64,000 bases of DNA from Bordetella genomosp. 11 (GCF_002261215.1 NZ_NEVS01000004.1:620001-684000), one strand, 5' to 3'; numbered from the stretch's first letter, positions 16,598 to 24,067 are shown. Notes: generated by a model not told the origin, from the letters alone. A program made the numbers and translations.

Positions 16598-16984
16598 CTA
16601 CCGAGGTTGCGGGACCGGAATGTTCAGTCGATCGTACTGAGAGCAGAACTTCGAGTAGGACGCCCGGACGTTTTCTGACGATGCTTCGGACCTGTAGATG
16701 GCGGCGACGGCAGCTCCCCACTTTTCGAATGTGGAGCTATCCGGGCCAAATGGCTCGAGCGCACCGAGCACGTTTTGCTTCGCTCGTTGAACGGGTACGC
16801 CGTTATCACGCCATACTGGGACGGTGGTTATCGTTGCAACGAGGATTCGGCATTGACCGACGGCTAGATTCGCCTCGACGTACGGCGTAGCTGGCTCAGC
16901 GGAAACCGTGCTTGCCATAAGTCCGATTGAGACGGCAAAGAAAAAAGCGGGCGCTCGTTTGCGGTGCACGATGTCGCTGACCAC
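16598..16984 (-). CDS. Exported protein of the repressor operon, candidate lysogenic-conversion gene
   Basis: 128 residues from a GTG at 16984 with GGAAG upstream; a TTG at 17008 would add 8 residues. A signal peptide (basic HRKRAP, hydrophobic AFFFAVSIGLMASTVSA) ends near residue 31. The mature part has two Cys (GQCRIL and KFCSQY) that could form a disulfide in the periplasm. It is transcribed with the repressor, so it should be made in the lysogen. It is visibly more AT-rich than its neighbours. No family recognised; superinfection exclusion or a host envelope function are guesses from context. Confidence 0.7.
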   Translation of the reverse strand: MVSDIVHRKRAPAFFFAVSIGLMASTVSAEPATPYVEANLAVGQCRILVATITTVPVWRDNGVPVQRAKQNVLGALEPFGPDSSTFEKWGAAVAAIYRSEASSENVRASYSKFCSQYDRLNIPVPQPR

Positions 16985-16985
16985 T

Positions 16986-17240
16986 CTATCTTCCCCATGT
17001 GTCGCCAAGCTCGCGGAACATTCTGCCGAGCATTATGCAACAGCCCAACATCAGGGTATAGGCGTCCTGTTTCGTGTTGTGGGATTGGTGGTATGCCAAG
17101 CGGCCGGCCGGCGTGAGATTTATCCGAATCGTCGCCGCGCGCTGCCTAATAGGTTTCGCTACCTTGCGGGCCATCGCCCGTGCGCGTCTTGCCTTATCGA
17201 TGTCCACCACGTCGGCTATTGGACTTTCTGGGGCGACCAT
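16986..17240 (-). CDS. Small basic protein between repressor and exported protein
   Basis: 84 residues from the ATG at 17240 (GGGAGTG upstream). It overlaps the repressor 3' end by 47 bases in another frame. Basic N-terminal helix (DIDKARRARAMARKVAKPIR) and a C-terminal segment with a Cys pair (LGCCIMLGRMF). No function known. Confidence 0.5.
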   Translation of the reverse strand: MVAPESPIADVVDIDKARRARAMARKVAKPIRQRAATIRINLTPAGRLAYHQSHNTKQDAYTLMLGCCIMLGRMFRELGDTWGR

Positions 17241-17787
17241 GACTTTCACTCCCTTCGGCGACTTGTTCCAGCGCATCTAGTTCATCGCGGAGAGCGGCCA
17301 TGTTATCGCTTTCATGCTTCTTTTCATTGCCATGATTTACAGCAGAATCACGGTTCTTTTCATTGGAACTGTAGGAGGCGAGGGTCCCTGCAACGAAGCC
17401 ACTTAGGGTTTTATCTAACGCCGCCTTGTCGGCCGGTCGTAGTTTTTCAAAATCCTCACGCGGCACCGAAAACGGCCAATCCTGCCGAGGTCTGCCATAG
17501 GCCGCCGCAGGCTCTGCGACACGCATCGTGCTTCCGCCGGTGGCGTACGGCGCTGCGCTGCGCACTTCCAGAGCAAGGCGCGGGCTGATGTCCTCCAGCC
17601 CCACACCGAAACCTTTGGCATAGGCCTTGGCCGCTTCCAGACTGATCGGGCGTACGGCGTTGATGTGCTGGTAGATCAGCGCCTGACCACCTTTGATGGC
17701 GTGCTCACGCGCGAACGCGGCGCGGTTCACGCCGGCAAAGCGCGCGCGCAGGGCAGCAGCTTCCTGTTCCATAGTCCAGATTTCCAT
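17194..17787 (-). CDS. CI-like repressor without a peptidase domain
   Basis: 197 residues (181-197 depending on ATG at 17787 or 17772). The first 70 residues are a helix-turn-helix domain (RAAFAREHAIKGGQALIYQH, then SLEAAKAYAKGFGV), and the rest is hydrophilic with an Asp/Glu/Lys-rich end. It faces the Cro-like gene across three operators, the place of a phage repressor. There is no S24/LexA domain with Ala-Gly cleavage site or Ser/Lys pair, so RecA-stimulated self-cleavage is not expected. The ATG at 17787 lies only 2 bases from an operator and no good ribosome site precedes it. Confidence 0.8.
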   Translation of the reverse strand: MEIWTMEQEAAALRARFAGVNRAAFAREHAIKGGQALIYQHINAVRPISLEAAKAYAKGFGVGLEDISPRLALEVRSAAPYATGGSTMRVAEPAAAYGRPRQDWPFSVPREDFEKLRPADKAALDKTLSGFVAGTLASYSSNEKNRDSAVNHGNEKKHESDNMAALRDELDALEQVAEGSESHGRPRKSNSRRGGHR

Positions 17788-17788
17788 A

Positions 17789-17851
17789 TAGCAATGCTAC
17801 AAATTTGTGGCTATAGCAAGGCTTGCTTTTTAGCTATAGCATCGCTATAGT
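17789..17851 (+). promoter_or_regulatory. Three operators and rightward early promoter (OR/PR-like)
   Basis: TAGCAATGCTA (17789-17799), TAGCAAGGCTT (17814-17824) and TAGCATCGCTA (17837-17847) have centres 25 and 23 bases apart. A promoter TTGCTT (17823-17828), 17-base spacer, TATAGT (17846-17851) overlaps the second and third. The -10 is the same as in the left promoter. Transcription would start at or about the ATG of the Cro-like gene. Three sites here and two at 16499-16535 mirror lambda OR and OL. Confidence 0.8.
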
Positions 17852-17858
17852 TGTCGCC

Positions 17859-18104
17859 ATGAACCTGTCCGACTACCTATCCAGCGGGGACGGCGCCATT
17901 GGTGCATCCGCGCTTGCGCATGCTGTGGGCGTCAGCCCGGCTCTTGTCTACCAGTGGCGGACGGGGCGCCGGCCTGTGCCGATTGAGCATTGCGCGGCGA
18001 TCGAGCTGGCGACCGACGGCAAGGTGTCGCGCCGCGATCTTCGACCCGAAGACTTCGAGCGCATCTGGCCCGAGCTGGCCGCGAAGGAACCCGCAAATGC
18101 ATGA
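17859..18104 (+). CDS. Cro-like (YdaS-type) repressor
   Basis: 81 residues from the ATG at 17859. Helix-turn-helix SALAHAVGVSPALVYQWRTG (about residues 15-34) with the flanking VPIEHCAAIELAT helix and DLRPEDF is the YdaS/Cro-like pattern seen in many phages. It is the first gene of the rightward operon and is divergent from the repressor. No Shine-Dalgarno is visible and the predicted start point is next to the ATG, so the mRNA may be leaderless. It would bind the TAGCNNNGCTA operators and favour lytic growth. Confidence 0.85.
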   Translation: MNLSDYLSSGDGAIGASALAHAVGVSPALVYQWRTGRRPVPIEHCAAIELATDGKVSRRDLRPEDFERIWPELAAKEPANA

Positions 18105-18156
18105 CCCCGACCCGCGCGAAGAGCGCATTCCCATTGGACCGTTGGACGTGTGACTT

Positions 18157-18471
18157 ATGAGCATGCAGCCAGTATCAACGGATGAGCAGGAAAGCACCCG
18201 CAAGATCGGTGCACGCCTGTACAGCGAGATCTTGCAGCGTCTTGCAGACGTCACGCAGGACCGTGCAGCCGAATTCATGGGCACATCTCCCAGCACGGTC
18301 AGTCGCATGAAGGAGGACGTCGAGCGGGTGTGCCATCTTCTCGCCGCCATCGATATCCAGCTTGCGCCGAGCGACTCCGTGGTGGTGGATCAGCGCGAGC
18401 AGCAGGCTATCGAGAGCCTGGCCTTCAAGTATCTGCAGGCGCGCCAGGAAACCTGGAAGCGCAAAAGCTGA
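18157..18471 (+). CDS. CII-like regulatory protein
   Basis: 104 residues. The helix-turn-helix QDRAAEFMGTSPSTVSRMKE followed by VCHLLAAIDIQLAP matches the CII family layout (LLAVL-type segment after the recognition helix). In lambda-like phages CII activates repressor and integrase promoters after infection. It is the second sizeable gene of the rightward operon, where cII belongs. The stop overlaps the next start by one base. Confidence 0.8.
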   Translation: MSMQPVSTDEQESTRKIGARLYSEILQRLADVTQDRAAEFMGTSPSTVSRMKEDVERVCHLLAAIDIQLAPSDSVVVDQREQQAIESLAFKYLQARQETWKRKS

Positions 18472-18944
18472 TGACCAGGATCGCGCTGCGCAAGGACGAA
18501 ACCGGCAAGCTGGCCGGCCTGACCGAGGCTGACCGCCGCGCGTTCCAACGGTTCAAACGCAAGCTGGAGAACCTGCCCTTCGGCGCGACCATCACGTTCG
18601 AGCACCGCTTCCCGCGCAGCGGCAAGTTCCATCGCCTGCATTTCGCGATGCTGGGCGTGGTCTTCGATAACCAGGAACAGTTCACCGACCCGGAAGACCT
18701 GCGCAAATGGATTGAGGTCGGGGCAGGGCATTGTCAGCTGGTACCTGGCCCGGATGGAAAGCCCGTGGCGCTGCCGAAATCGGTCGCCTATGACTCGCTG
18801 GACGACGCCGAATTCTACGAGCACCACATCAAGGTGCTGGCCTTCCTGCGCTCGCGCCGCGCGACCAGGTTTCTGTGGCCTGCCGTCGACGATGAGGCGG
18901 CCGCGGCGGCGGTGGAAGGCATCCTGCAGGAGTTCGGGGCATGA
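18471..18944 (+). CDS. DUF1367-like phage protein
   Basis: 157 residues from ATG 18471. KFHRLHFAMLGVVFDNQEQF (about 60-80) and the LRKWIEVGAGHCQLVPGPDG segment match the DUF1367 family of phage early proteins, which is of unknown role. The stop overlaps the next ATG. Position between cII and replication genes is usual for this family. Confidence 0.7.
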   Translation: MTRIALRKDETGKLAGLTEADRRAFQRFKRKLENLPFGATITFEHRFPRSGKFHRLHFAMLGVVFDNQEQFTDPEDLRKWIEVGAGHCQLVPGPDGKPVALPKSVAYDSLDDAEFYEHHIKVLAFLRSRRATRFLWPAVDDEAAAAAVEGILQEFGA

Positions 18945-19306
18945 AGGGCCGCAATCCTACCGCCGAGCAGCGGCGCTTCTGGGACATGCTGGTGAGCGAG
19001 GTCGGCTGCATCGCCAGCCGCAAGGACGGCATCACCGATCACCATTGCAGCATCCACCACATTGACGGCCGCACGAAGCCGGACGCGCACTGGCTGGTGC
19101 TGCCGCTGTCCGCCGGCAATCACATTGACGGCACCGGCGCGCCTGGCCGCATCGCGGTGCATCCCTGGAAGGCCCGGTTCGAAATCCAATACGGCGCGCA
19201 GGAAGACCTGCTGCGCGAGTGCATTCACATCCTGCTGGACCGCGGCTGCAAGGTGCCCGAAGGGGCTCTGCGCGCGGCCGGCGTATCTCGCCTGGAGGCT
19301 GCATGA
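18941..19306 (+). CDS. Ref-like RecA-dependent nuclease
   Basis: 121 residues. HHCSIHHIDGRTKPDAHWLV, then LPLSAGNHIDGTG and RIAVHPWKARFE are the His-rich core of the phage P1 Ref family (an HNH-like nuclease). P1 Ref cuts DNA within RecA-made D-loops and stimulates recombination; the long N-terminal extension of P1 Ref is absent here. Overlaps its neighbours by 4 bases. Confidence 0.82.
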   Translation: MKGRNPTAEQRRFWDMLVSEVGCIASRKDGITDHHCSIHHIDGRTKPDAHWLVLPLSAGNHIDGTGAPGRIAVHPWKARFEIQYGAQEDLLRECIHILLDRGCKVPEGALRAAGVSRLEAA

Positions 19307-20163
19307 GCATTCGCCTCATGACGGCCGTCTTCGATCGCTATCCAGAGGGAGGCGGCGAGATGCTGCTGGCCCTGGCAATCGCGGACCACGCGGACGATGA
19401 CGGAACGTCGATATACCCCTCCATTTCCATGCTGGCAGCAAAGACGCGGCAGTCCGAACGCACAGTGCAATACCAGCTGCGCCGCATGGAACAGACGGGC
19501 TGGCTGATCCTAGTCAACGCTGGAAACGGTGGCCGCAGCCAGCGGCGCGAGTACCGCATCAACCCCGATTGGATAAAGGGTGCAGAAATTGCACCCCTCC
19601 AAAAGGGTGCAAACGACAGCACAAAGGGTGCAGGAAATGCACCGTTTACGGAAAGTAAAAAGGGTGCAATTGACGACTTAAAGGGTGCAATCCACGACAT
19701 AAAGGGTGCAAACGACAGCACAAAAGGGTGCAACCCGTTGCACCCGCATATAACCGTCATAGAACCATCAGAAGAACCGTCAGGAACCATCAGTAATCGC
19801 GCGCGCAAACCAAAGGCTCCAGCGTTCGATGCGACGACAGTCGATCTGCCGGACTGGTTGCCGACTGAAATCTGGGAGCGTTGGGTCCGACACCGCATCC
19901 AGCTGAAAAAGCCGATCACCGAAGAAGCGGCCCGCCAGCAGCTCGAGGATTTGGCGGCCTACCGCCGGCAGGGGCACGACCCGGTCGAGATCATCAAGCA
20001 CAGCATCGGCAAGAGCTGGCAGGGCCTGTTCGCGCCGAAACAGCCCTTTGGGCAACGAGCCGCGCCGGCGGCGAACGAAAGCCAGCGCCGCCGCGAGGAG
20101 TTCCTGCGCCTGGCAGGCCAGGGTGGCGCCGATAGCCGCACCATCGACATGGAGCCCATCTGA
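19303..20163 (+). CDS. Replication initiator (lambda O-like) containing the origin
   Basis: 286 residues from ATG 19303. The N-terminus is a winged helix (LAIADHADDDGTSIYPSISM, then RQSERTVQYQLRRMEQTGWL) like phage replisome-organiser proteins. Residues about 92-145 are built from KGA-type repeats because the DNA carries an array of AAAGGGTGCA iterons. The C-terminal half (DWLPTEIWERWVRHRIQLKK onward) is a conserved-looking helical domain that may contact the helicase loader. The design, an initiator with its origin inside its gene, is that of lambda O. Confidence 0.88.
   Translation: MSIRLMTAVFDRYPEGGGEMLLALAIADHADDDGTSIYPSISMLAAKTRQSERTVQYQLRRMEQTGWLILVNAGNGGRSQRREYRINPDWIKGAEIAPLQKGANDSTKGAGNAPFTESKKGAIDDLKGAIHDIKGANDSTKGCNPLHPHITVIEPSEEPSGTISNRARKPKAPAFDATTVDLPDWLPTEIWERWVRHRIQLKKPITEEAARQQLEDLAAYRRQGHDPVEIIKHSIGKSWQGLFAPKQPFGQRAAPAANESQRRREEFLRLAGQGGADSRTIDMEPI
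19575..19745 (+). other. Replication origin: iteron array within the initiator gene
   Basis: AAAGGGTGCA occurs at 19575, 19602, 19623, 19659, 19680, 19701 and 19723 on the plus strand, and its core occurs inverted (TGCACCC) at 19590-19596 and 19739-19745. Four of the six spacings are 21-22 bases, two helical turns. The stretch is clearly richer in A than the surrounding gene. Iterons in an initiator gene are the hallmark of lambdoid origins. Confidence 0.85.
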
Positions 20164-20903
20164 TGCGCGCCCAGGACCTCCCGGAGTTTGCCGACCTGCT
20201 GGCCGGCGTGTTCGATGCCTACAACCGCGTGGCGCCGCAGCCCACGACACAGATGCTGTGGCTGCGCATGCTGGAGCCCTACGAGTTCCAGGCCGTCAGC
20301 GCTGCCTTCACGCAGTACGTGGCAACGGAGCCGAAGTTCCCGCCCACGCCGGCGCAGATCCTGGCGCTGCTGGGGCAGGGTGCCGGTGACAGCCGGCCCG
20401 GTGCGGATGAAGCATGGGCTGTGGCACTGACCGCGCGCGACGAAGCGGCGACCGTGGTCTGGACCGCCGAAACCGCGCAGGCCTTCGCTGCCTGCCGGCC
20501 CGTGCTTGACCTGGGCGACGAAATCGGCGCGCGCATGGCGTTCCGGCAGGCCTATGACCGGCTGGTGAACCAAGCGCGCCAGCGCGGCATCGCGCCGCGG
20601 TGGCAGGCCTCCCTGGGCTGGGACATGGCGCAGCGCGAGGCTGTCCTGGTCAAGGCCGCCGACACTGGGCTGCTTCCCGCGCCGCACGTTGCCGCGCTGC
20701 TGCCGCCGCCGGCCACCGTTGAGGAAGGCGAGGCTGGAGAAGCTGCGCGTACCGCCATTGCCAAGATCCGCAACATGCTGTCCGCCGCCGTCAGCCCGTC
20801 CGAAAAGCAGCGCCGCGCCGCCGAAGTCGAGCGGGTTCGCCTTGAGCGGCTGAAAGCCGATTCCGCCGAGAAGGTGCGTACCTACCAGGAGCGGCAGGAA
20901 TGA
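20163..20903 (+). CDS. Phage replication protein, probable helicase loader (P/G39P-like)
   Basis: 246 residues. The N-terminal domain has MLWLRMLEPYEFQAVSAAF, then TEPKFPPTPAQILALLG (about 31-75), resembling the helicase-loader domain of G39P/DnaT-type proteins. The middle is helical with several Trp and the C-terminus is a charged coiled coil (EKQRRAAEVERVRLERL). It follows the initiator with a one-base overlap, the place of lambda P. The family call is from pattern only. Confidence 0.6.
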   Translation: MRAQDLPEFADLLAGVFDAYNRVAPQPTTQMLWLRMLEPYEFQAVSAAFTQYVATEPKFPPTPAQILALLGQGAGDSRPGADEAWAVALTARDEAATVVWTAETAQAFAACRPVLDLGDEIGARMAFRQAYDRLVNQARQRGIAPRWQASLGWDMAQREAVLVKAADTGLLPAPHVAALLPPPATVEEGEAGEAARTAIAKIRNMLSAAVSPSEKQRRAAEVERVRLERLKADSAEKVRTYQERQE

Positions 20904-21382
20904 AGAACGCTTACGCCGAAGCCAGCGCCGCGGTCAGCGGCGAAACCGACGTGCCTGGCACGTACGGCATGTGCGCTGCCAACGGCTGCTGCCTACCGGG
21001 CACGATGAGTTCCAGCACGCAGGGCCCGAAGGACTGGCATTGCCGGCTGCACTTCGGCGCACCGCGGGCAGAGTGGGACGACATCACCGCAAGGATTCAT
21101 AACCGGCGCGACCTTTTCAAGGCGGCGCTCTGGCTGGTTAACCGGGCAAAGGGAAACGCGGTCTCCGACAAGGCGGAATCCCGCATCAAGGCCATGGGCC
21201 GCGCGGAACTGTTGACGGGGGCAGACGGCAAAGCGCATCGGACGGCATACGCCCTGGGGAATCACATGCTCCAGGTCTTAGGTCGTGAATGCCGCGCACC
21301 GCAGAAAAACATGGGCGTCCCCAGCGCCACGCTCGGCACCAGCTGGATCGACACCGACGAAGAGAAGGAATACGCAGCATGA
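20900..21382 (+). CDS. Hypothetical phage protein with Cys/His cluster
   Basis: 160 residues. YGMCAANGCCLPG...WHCRLHFGAP near the N-terminus forms a C-x5-CC-x-C-x-H type metal-binding cluster, followed by a helical region. It overlaps neighbours by 4 bases in the replication operon. Role unknown; NinB/NinG-like recombination accessory functions occupy this place in other phages. Confidence 0.6.
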   Translation: MKNAYAEASAAVSGETDVPGTYGMCAANGCCLPGTMSSSTQGPKDWHCRLHFGAPRAEWDDITARIHNRRDLFKAALWLVNRAKGNAVSDKAESRIKAMGRAELLTGADGKAHRTAYALGNHMLQVLGRECRAPQKNMGVPSATLGTSWIDTDEEKEYAA

Positions 21383-21966
21383 ACCCCATACGCGTTGGCG
21401 ACGATTTGCCCCGCTGGGCCCAGCGGTTGGTGGAGTTGATGGATTACCCCGTCGACCAGGTACAGGCCACCCAGAACTGGCGCCGACGACTCGGCCTCAT
21501 TCGGCGCGCATACGGTCAGTTTCAGCGCCGGGTCGACGCAGGCATGGCCAGCTGGATGGAGTTCGATCCATACATCGTTGGCGATTGGGCATCCATCCTG
21601 ACGCCGATAGAGCTGGCCGTCTGGGAGAACATCCGCCGCCGCGGACTGCCTATGTGGCCGCAGTTGCCCGTGGGCCGGTTCTTCGTGGACTTCGGCAATC
21701 CGGTCAAGCGCGTGGCGATCGAATGCGACGGCGCCGCTTATCACGACGCCCGGCGGGATGGGATACGCGACGCCGAACTGGCGCGCGACGGGTGGCTGGT
21801 TTACCGCATTCCGGGCTGGCAATGCATGCGCGATTGGGACCTGCCTGCTGGCTACGAGGATTGGGACCACGAGACCTATGCCGCCTATGTCGCGGAGCAG
21901 AGATCCCAGACGGCGGATCCGATTATGGAAGCCGTCGCCTCCCACTTCCCGGAGTTCGCCAAATGA
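21379..21966 (+). CDS. DUF559/Vsr-like endonuclease domain protein
   Basis: 195 residues from ATG 21379. PVGRFFVDFGNP, then VAIECDGAAYHD and DGWLVYRIPGWQC (about 112-160) are the beta-strand/acidic/ECDG motifs of the DUF559 branch of the PD-(D/E)XK nucleases. An N-terminal helical region of 90 residues is unassigned. A nick or resolution role in replication/recombination is possible; activity is not shown. Confidence 0.72.
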   Translation: MNPIRVGDDLPRWAQRLVELMDYPVDQVQATQNWRRRLGLIRRAYGQFQRRVDAGMASWMEFDPYIVGDWASILTPIELAVWENIRRRGLPMWPQLPVGRFFVDFGNPVKRVAIECDGAAYHDARRDGIRDAELARDGWLVYRIPGWQCMRDWDLPAGYEDWDHETYAAYVAEQRSQTADPIMEAVASHFPEFAK

Positions 21967-22697
21967 CCCAAACCCTGTACACCGCGCAGGACGCGGATCC
22001 GTTCGACCCGCTGGCCGGCACGCTGCACCGTCTTATCGATCCCCCTCTGTGCAAGGGAGCGTTCGTGTTCGGCAGCGCCTGCGGAAAGTGCGCGCGGTGC
22101 GCCGCTGATCCCATGAACCCGATCAACCTGCCGCCCACAATCCAGGACGAAAAAATTAACACGTCCATCCTGGCCCTGGACCTGGCAAATCACACCGGCT
22201 GGGCTGTGCGCCGGCGCGACGGGAAAATCCTGCACGGCGTGGAGACGTTCAGCCCGCGCGCCAGCTGGTCGCCGGGTCAGCGCTGGCAGCGGTTCCGCTC
22301 CTGGTTGGCTGAGACCATCGTCGCCCACAACATCAATGCCCTGGCGTACGAAATCGTGATCCAGGCCCAGGGACGCTCCAGCGTGTCCGCTGGCGACGTT
22401 TACGGCGGATTCAAGGCCGTCATGGAGATGGTCGCGGACAGCCACCGACTGGAGATCCATCCCGTCCACGTGGCCACCGTGAAAAAGACTTGGACCGGAG
22501 ACCACCAGGCCAAGAAACCGGAAATGGTCATGCAGGCCAAGGCCCGCGGCTTCCGCGTCGAGGACGACAACGAGGCGGACGCCCTGGCCATACTGCATTG
22601 GGCCATGGCCAAAGAGGCAGGCACCTGGAAGCCGACGCCCAAGCGCCCGAAGCCTAAGACCAAGCGCGCGCCGAAGGCGCAGAAGGAGCTGCTATGA
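21963..22697 (+). CDS. RuvC-like Holliday junction resolvase with N-terminal Cys cluster
   Basis: 244 residues. The RNase H-like core begins SILALDLANHTGWAV (first catalytic Asp near 72), has LAYEIVIQAQGRSS (Glu near 125) and ends with VEDDNEADALAILHWA (Asp near 203-208). The first 60 residues carry CGKCARCA, perhaps a zinc knuckle. Basic Lys/Pro-rich C-terminus. It would resolve branched recombination or replication DNA before packaging. Overlaps neighbours by 4 bases. Confidence 0.82.
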   Translation: MTQTLYTAQDADPFDPLAGTLHRLIDPPLCKGAFVFGSACGKCARCAADPMNPINLPPTIQDEKINTSILALDLANHTGWAVRRRDGKILHGVETFSPRASWSPGQRWQRFRSWLAETIVAHNINALAYEIVIQAQGRSSVSAGDVYGGFKAVMEMVADSHRLEIHPVHVATVKKTWTGDHQAKKPEMVMQAKARGFRVEDDNEADALAILHWAMAKEAGTWKPTPKRPKPKTKRAPKAQKELL

Positions 22698-23155
22698 CCA
22701 ACAAACCCATGCCGTCGCGCGACGCGCAGGTTATCGCGCGCACTCTGGCCGGCGAATCTGCCGCCTCGATAGCCGAGGACATGCATATCAGCAAAGGGCG
22801 CATATCCCAGATCCTGGTCCGAAATGGCCTGGGCGGCCGGCTGAAACACCCGGGGCTGTCCTGCATTCAATGGTCGGTGCGGCAGACCGTCAGCGGATCA
22901 TGGCTGTGTTCCGGTGGCGGCCAGTCCCGTCTGGCCGGCACTCCGCAGGCAGCCTTCGAACTGTGGAAGGCGGATCTGCTGGGGCAGTCCACGAAAACCG
23001 CCCAGCCGCAGGTCGCGACGCCGCCGCGGACACCCTCGAAGCCAGACGCCTTAAGGCTGCCCGCCGGCATGCTGCATCTCGCCCAGCGCGCTGCCGCCGC
23101 CCAGCCACGCCTGATGAACATGGGTAGCCGGGTACGGGAAGGCGGTGTGCTGTGA
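22694..23155 (+). CDS. Helix-turn-helix phage protein
   Basis: 153 residues. A helix-turn-helix SAASIAEDMHISKGRISQIL (about 23-42) opens the protein; the rest is linker-like with Gln/Pro/Ala and no further motif. Position between resolvase and the putative antiterminator is that of nin-region genes. A DNA-binding role is likely, the target unknown. Confidence 0.6.
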   Translation: MTNKPMPSRDAQVIARTLAGESAASIAEDMHISKGRISQILVRNGLGGRLKHPGLSCIQWSVRQTVSGSWLCSGGGQSRLAGTPQAAFELWKADLLGQSTKTAQPQVATPPRTPSKPDALRLPAGMLHLAQRAAAAQPRLMNMGSRVREGGVL

Positions 23156-23745
23156 GCTGGGCCGAACGCTGGGAAAGGGGAGATCCCGCGAAGGTCCTGG
23201 AACGAAAGCAGGAAATGCAAGCGCGGCGGCCATCCAAGGAAGCCGCGCTGGCAAGGATTGAGCGTCTTTTTGCGGGGGAAGATATGGCGCGCGAGATGGA
23301 TTTCCGGACGAAGATCGGCCCGGAACTGCATGAACGGCTGGAGAACTGGGGTTGGGTCATGCGCGACAAGATCACGCCTGGCACCAGCCCTACGGCGAAG
23401 ATCTGCCACCAGTTGGCGGTCATGGCCGGCAAATACAAACCGGAGCACCACAGCGAACCGCCCACACGTGCCCAGACCGCCGACGCCGCGGAGATTGAAC
23501 AGGCCTGGCGCAACGAGCTGATGCCCATGAAGGCAAAGATGATGCTGGCCGGCTACTACACCTACCGCCTGCACCCGCACCGGGTATGCCGCGCCGCCGC
23601 GATCCGCTTTGCTGACTTCGACGCGGAGATGGGGCGAGCATGCGGCTTTCTCGCAACAATTCTGGAGCGTCTTGCAGCCAGACGAAATAGGGCCCAGAAT
23701 CCCCTTCACAACTTGACAGCCGACACGCCATGCGTGGCCGAGTAG
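23152..23745 (+). CDS. Possible late-gene antiterminator (Q-like)
   Basis: 197 residues. ERLENWGWVMRDKI in the first third and a C-terminal MKAKMMLAGYYTYRLHPHRV plus AAIRFADFDAEMGRACGFL recall the organisation of phage Q-type proteins, where a WGxW-like motif precedes a sigma region 4-like helix-turn-helix. It is the last gene of the rightward early operon and is followed at once by a terminator, as in lambda Q-tR'. The assignment is from position and loose pattern, not a firm family match. Confidence 0.45.
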   Translation: MSWAERWERGDPAKVLERKQEMQARRPSKEAALARIERLFAGEDMAREMDFRTKIGPELHERLENWGWVMRDKITPGTSPTAKICHQLAVMAGKYKPEHHSEPPTRAQTADAAEIEQAWRNELMPMKAKMMLAGYYTYRLHPHRVCRAAAIRFADFDAEMGRACGFLATILERLAARRNRAQNPLHNLTADTPCVAE

Positions 23746-23788
23746 ATGGGAGCCTGAGCGGCTCCCTCCGCTCGCCTGGAAGAAAGAG

Positions 23789-23824
23789 AGCCCTGGAAAT
23801 CGAACAGATTCCGGGGCTTTTTTC
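23789..23824 (+). terminator. Terminator between early and late regions (tR'-like)
   Basis: AGCCCTGGAA / TTCCGGGGCT (10-base stem with one T-G pair, 10-base loop) followed by TTTTTT. Lies 45 bases after the putative antiterminator and before the late genes, so late expression would need read-through. Confidence 0.8.
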
Positions 23825-23836
23825 ATGAGGCTGAAA

Positions 23837-24067
23837 ATGAAGGTCGATGAATTGGACGAAGGCCTGCGGCGCGCCTTAGAGCGCAGTCAGGGGAAGTTTG
23901 CCATGCAACAGTTGGTTATCGCCGATATAGGCGATGCGATGGCGCAGCCTTTCGCGCACACGGCTGAACAAAAACTTCGGCTGAAGAGCCGATCGCTTGC
24001 GGCGAAGACGCGGGCTTTGGTCGTCCATGATCAAGCCCTGACGCTCTACCCACGCAGCACGAAATAG
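23837..24067 (+). CDS. Small hypothetical phage protein
   Basis: 76 residues from ATG 23837 (GAGG 6 bases upstream); an in-frame ATG at 23825 lies next to the terminator T-run and is less likely. Charged helical protein starting MKVDELDEGLRRALERSQGK. Function unknown. Confidence 0.5.
   Translation: MKVDELDEGLRRALERSQGKFAMQQLVIADIGDAMAQPFAHTAEQKLRLKSRSLAAKTRALVVHDQALTLYPRSTK

Noticed and set aside
18097..18153. 18-codon frame between the Cro-like and CII-like genes
   Set aside because: It has an AAGGA site upstream but overlaps the Cro-like stop and shows no further support; too short to claim.
19575..19745. Regular repeats that might be a CRISPR array
   Set aside because: Repeats are only 10 bases, spacings are 21-36 bases, the sequence is within a coding gene and no cas genes are present. 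An iteron origin explains it better.
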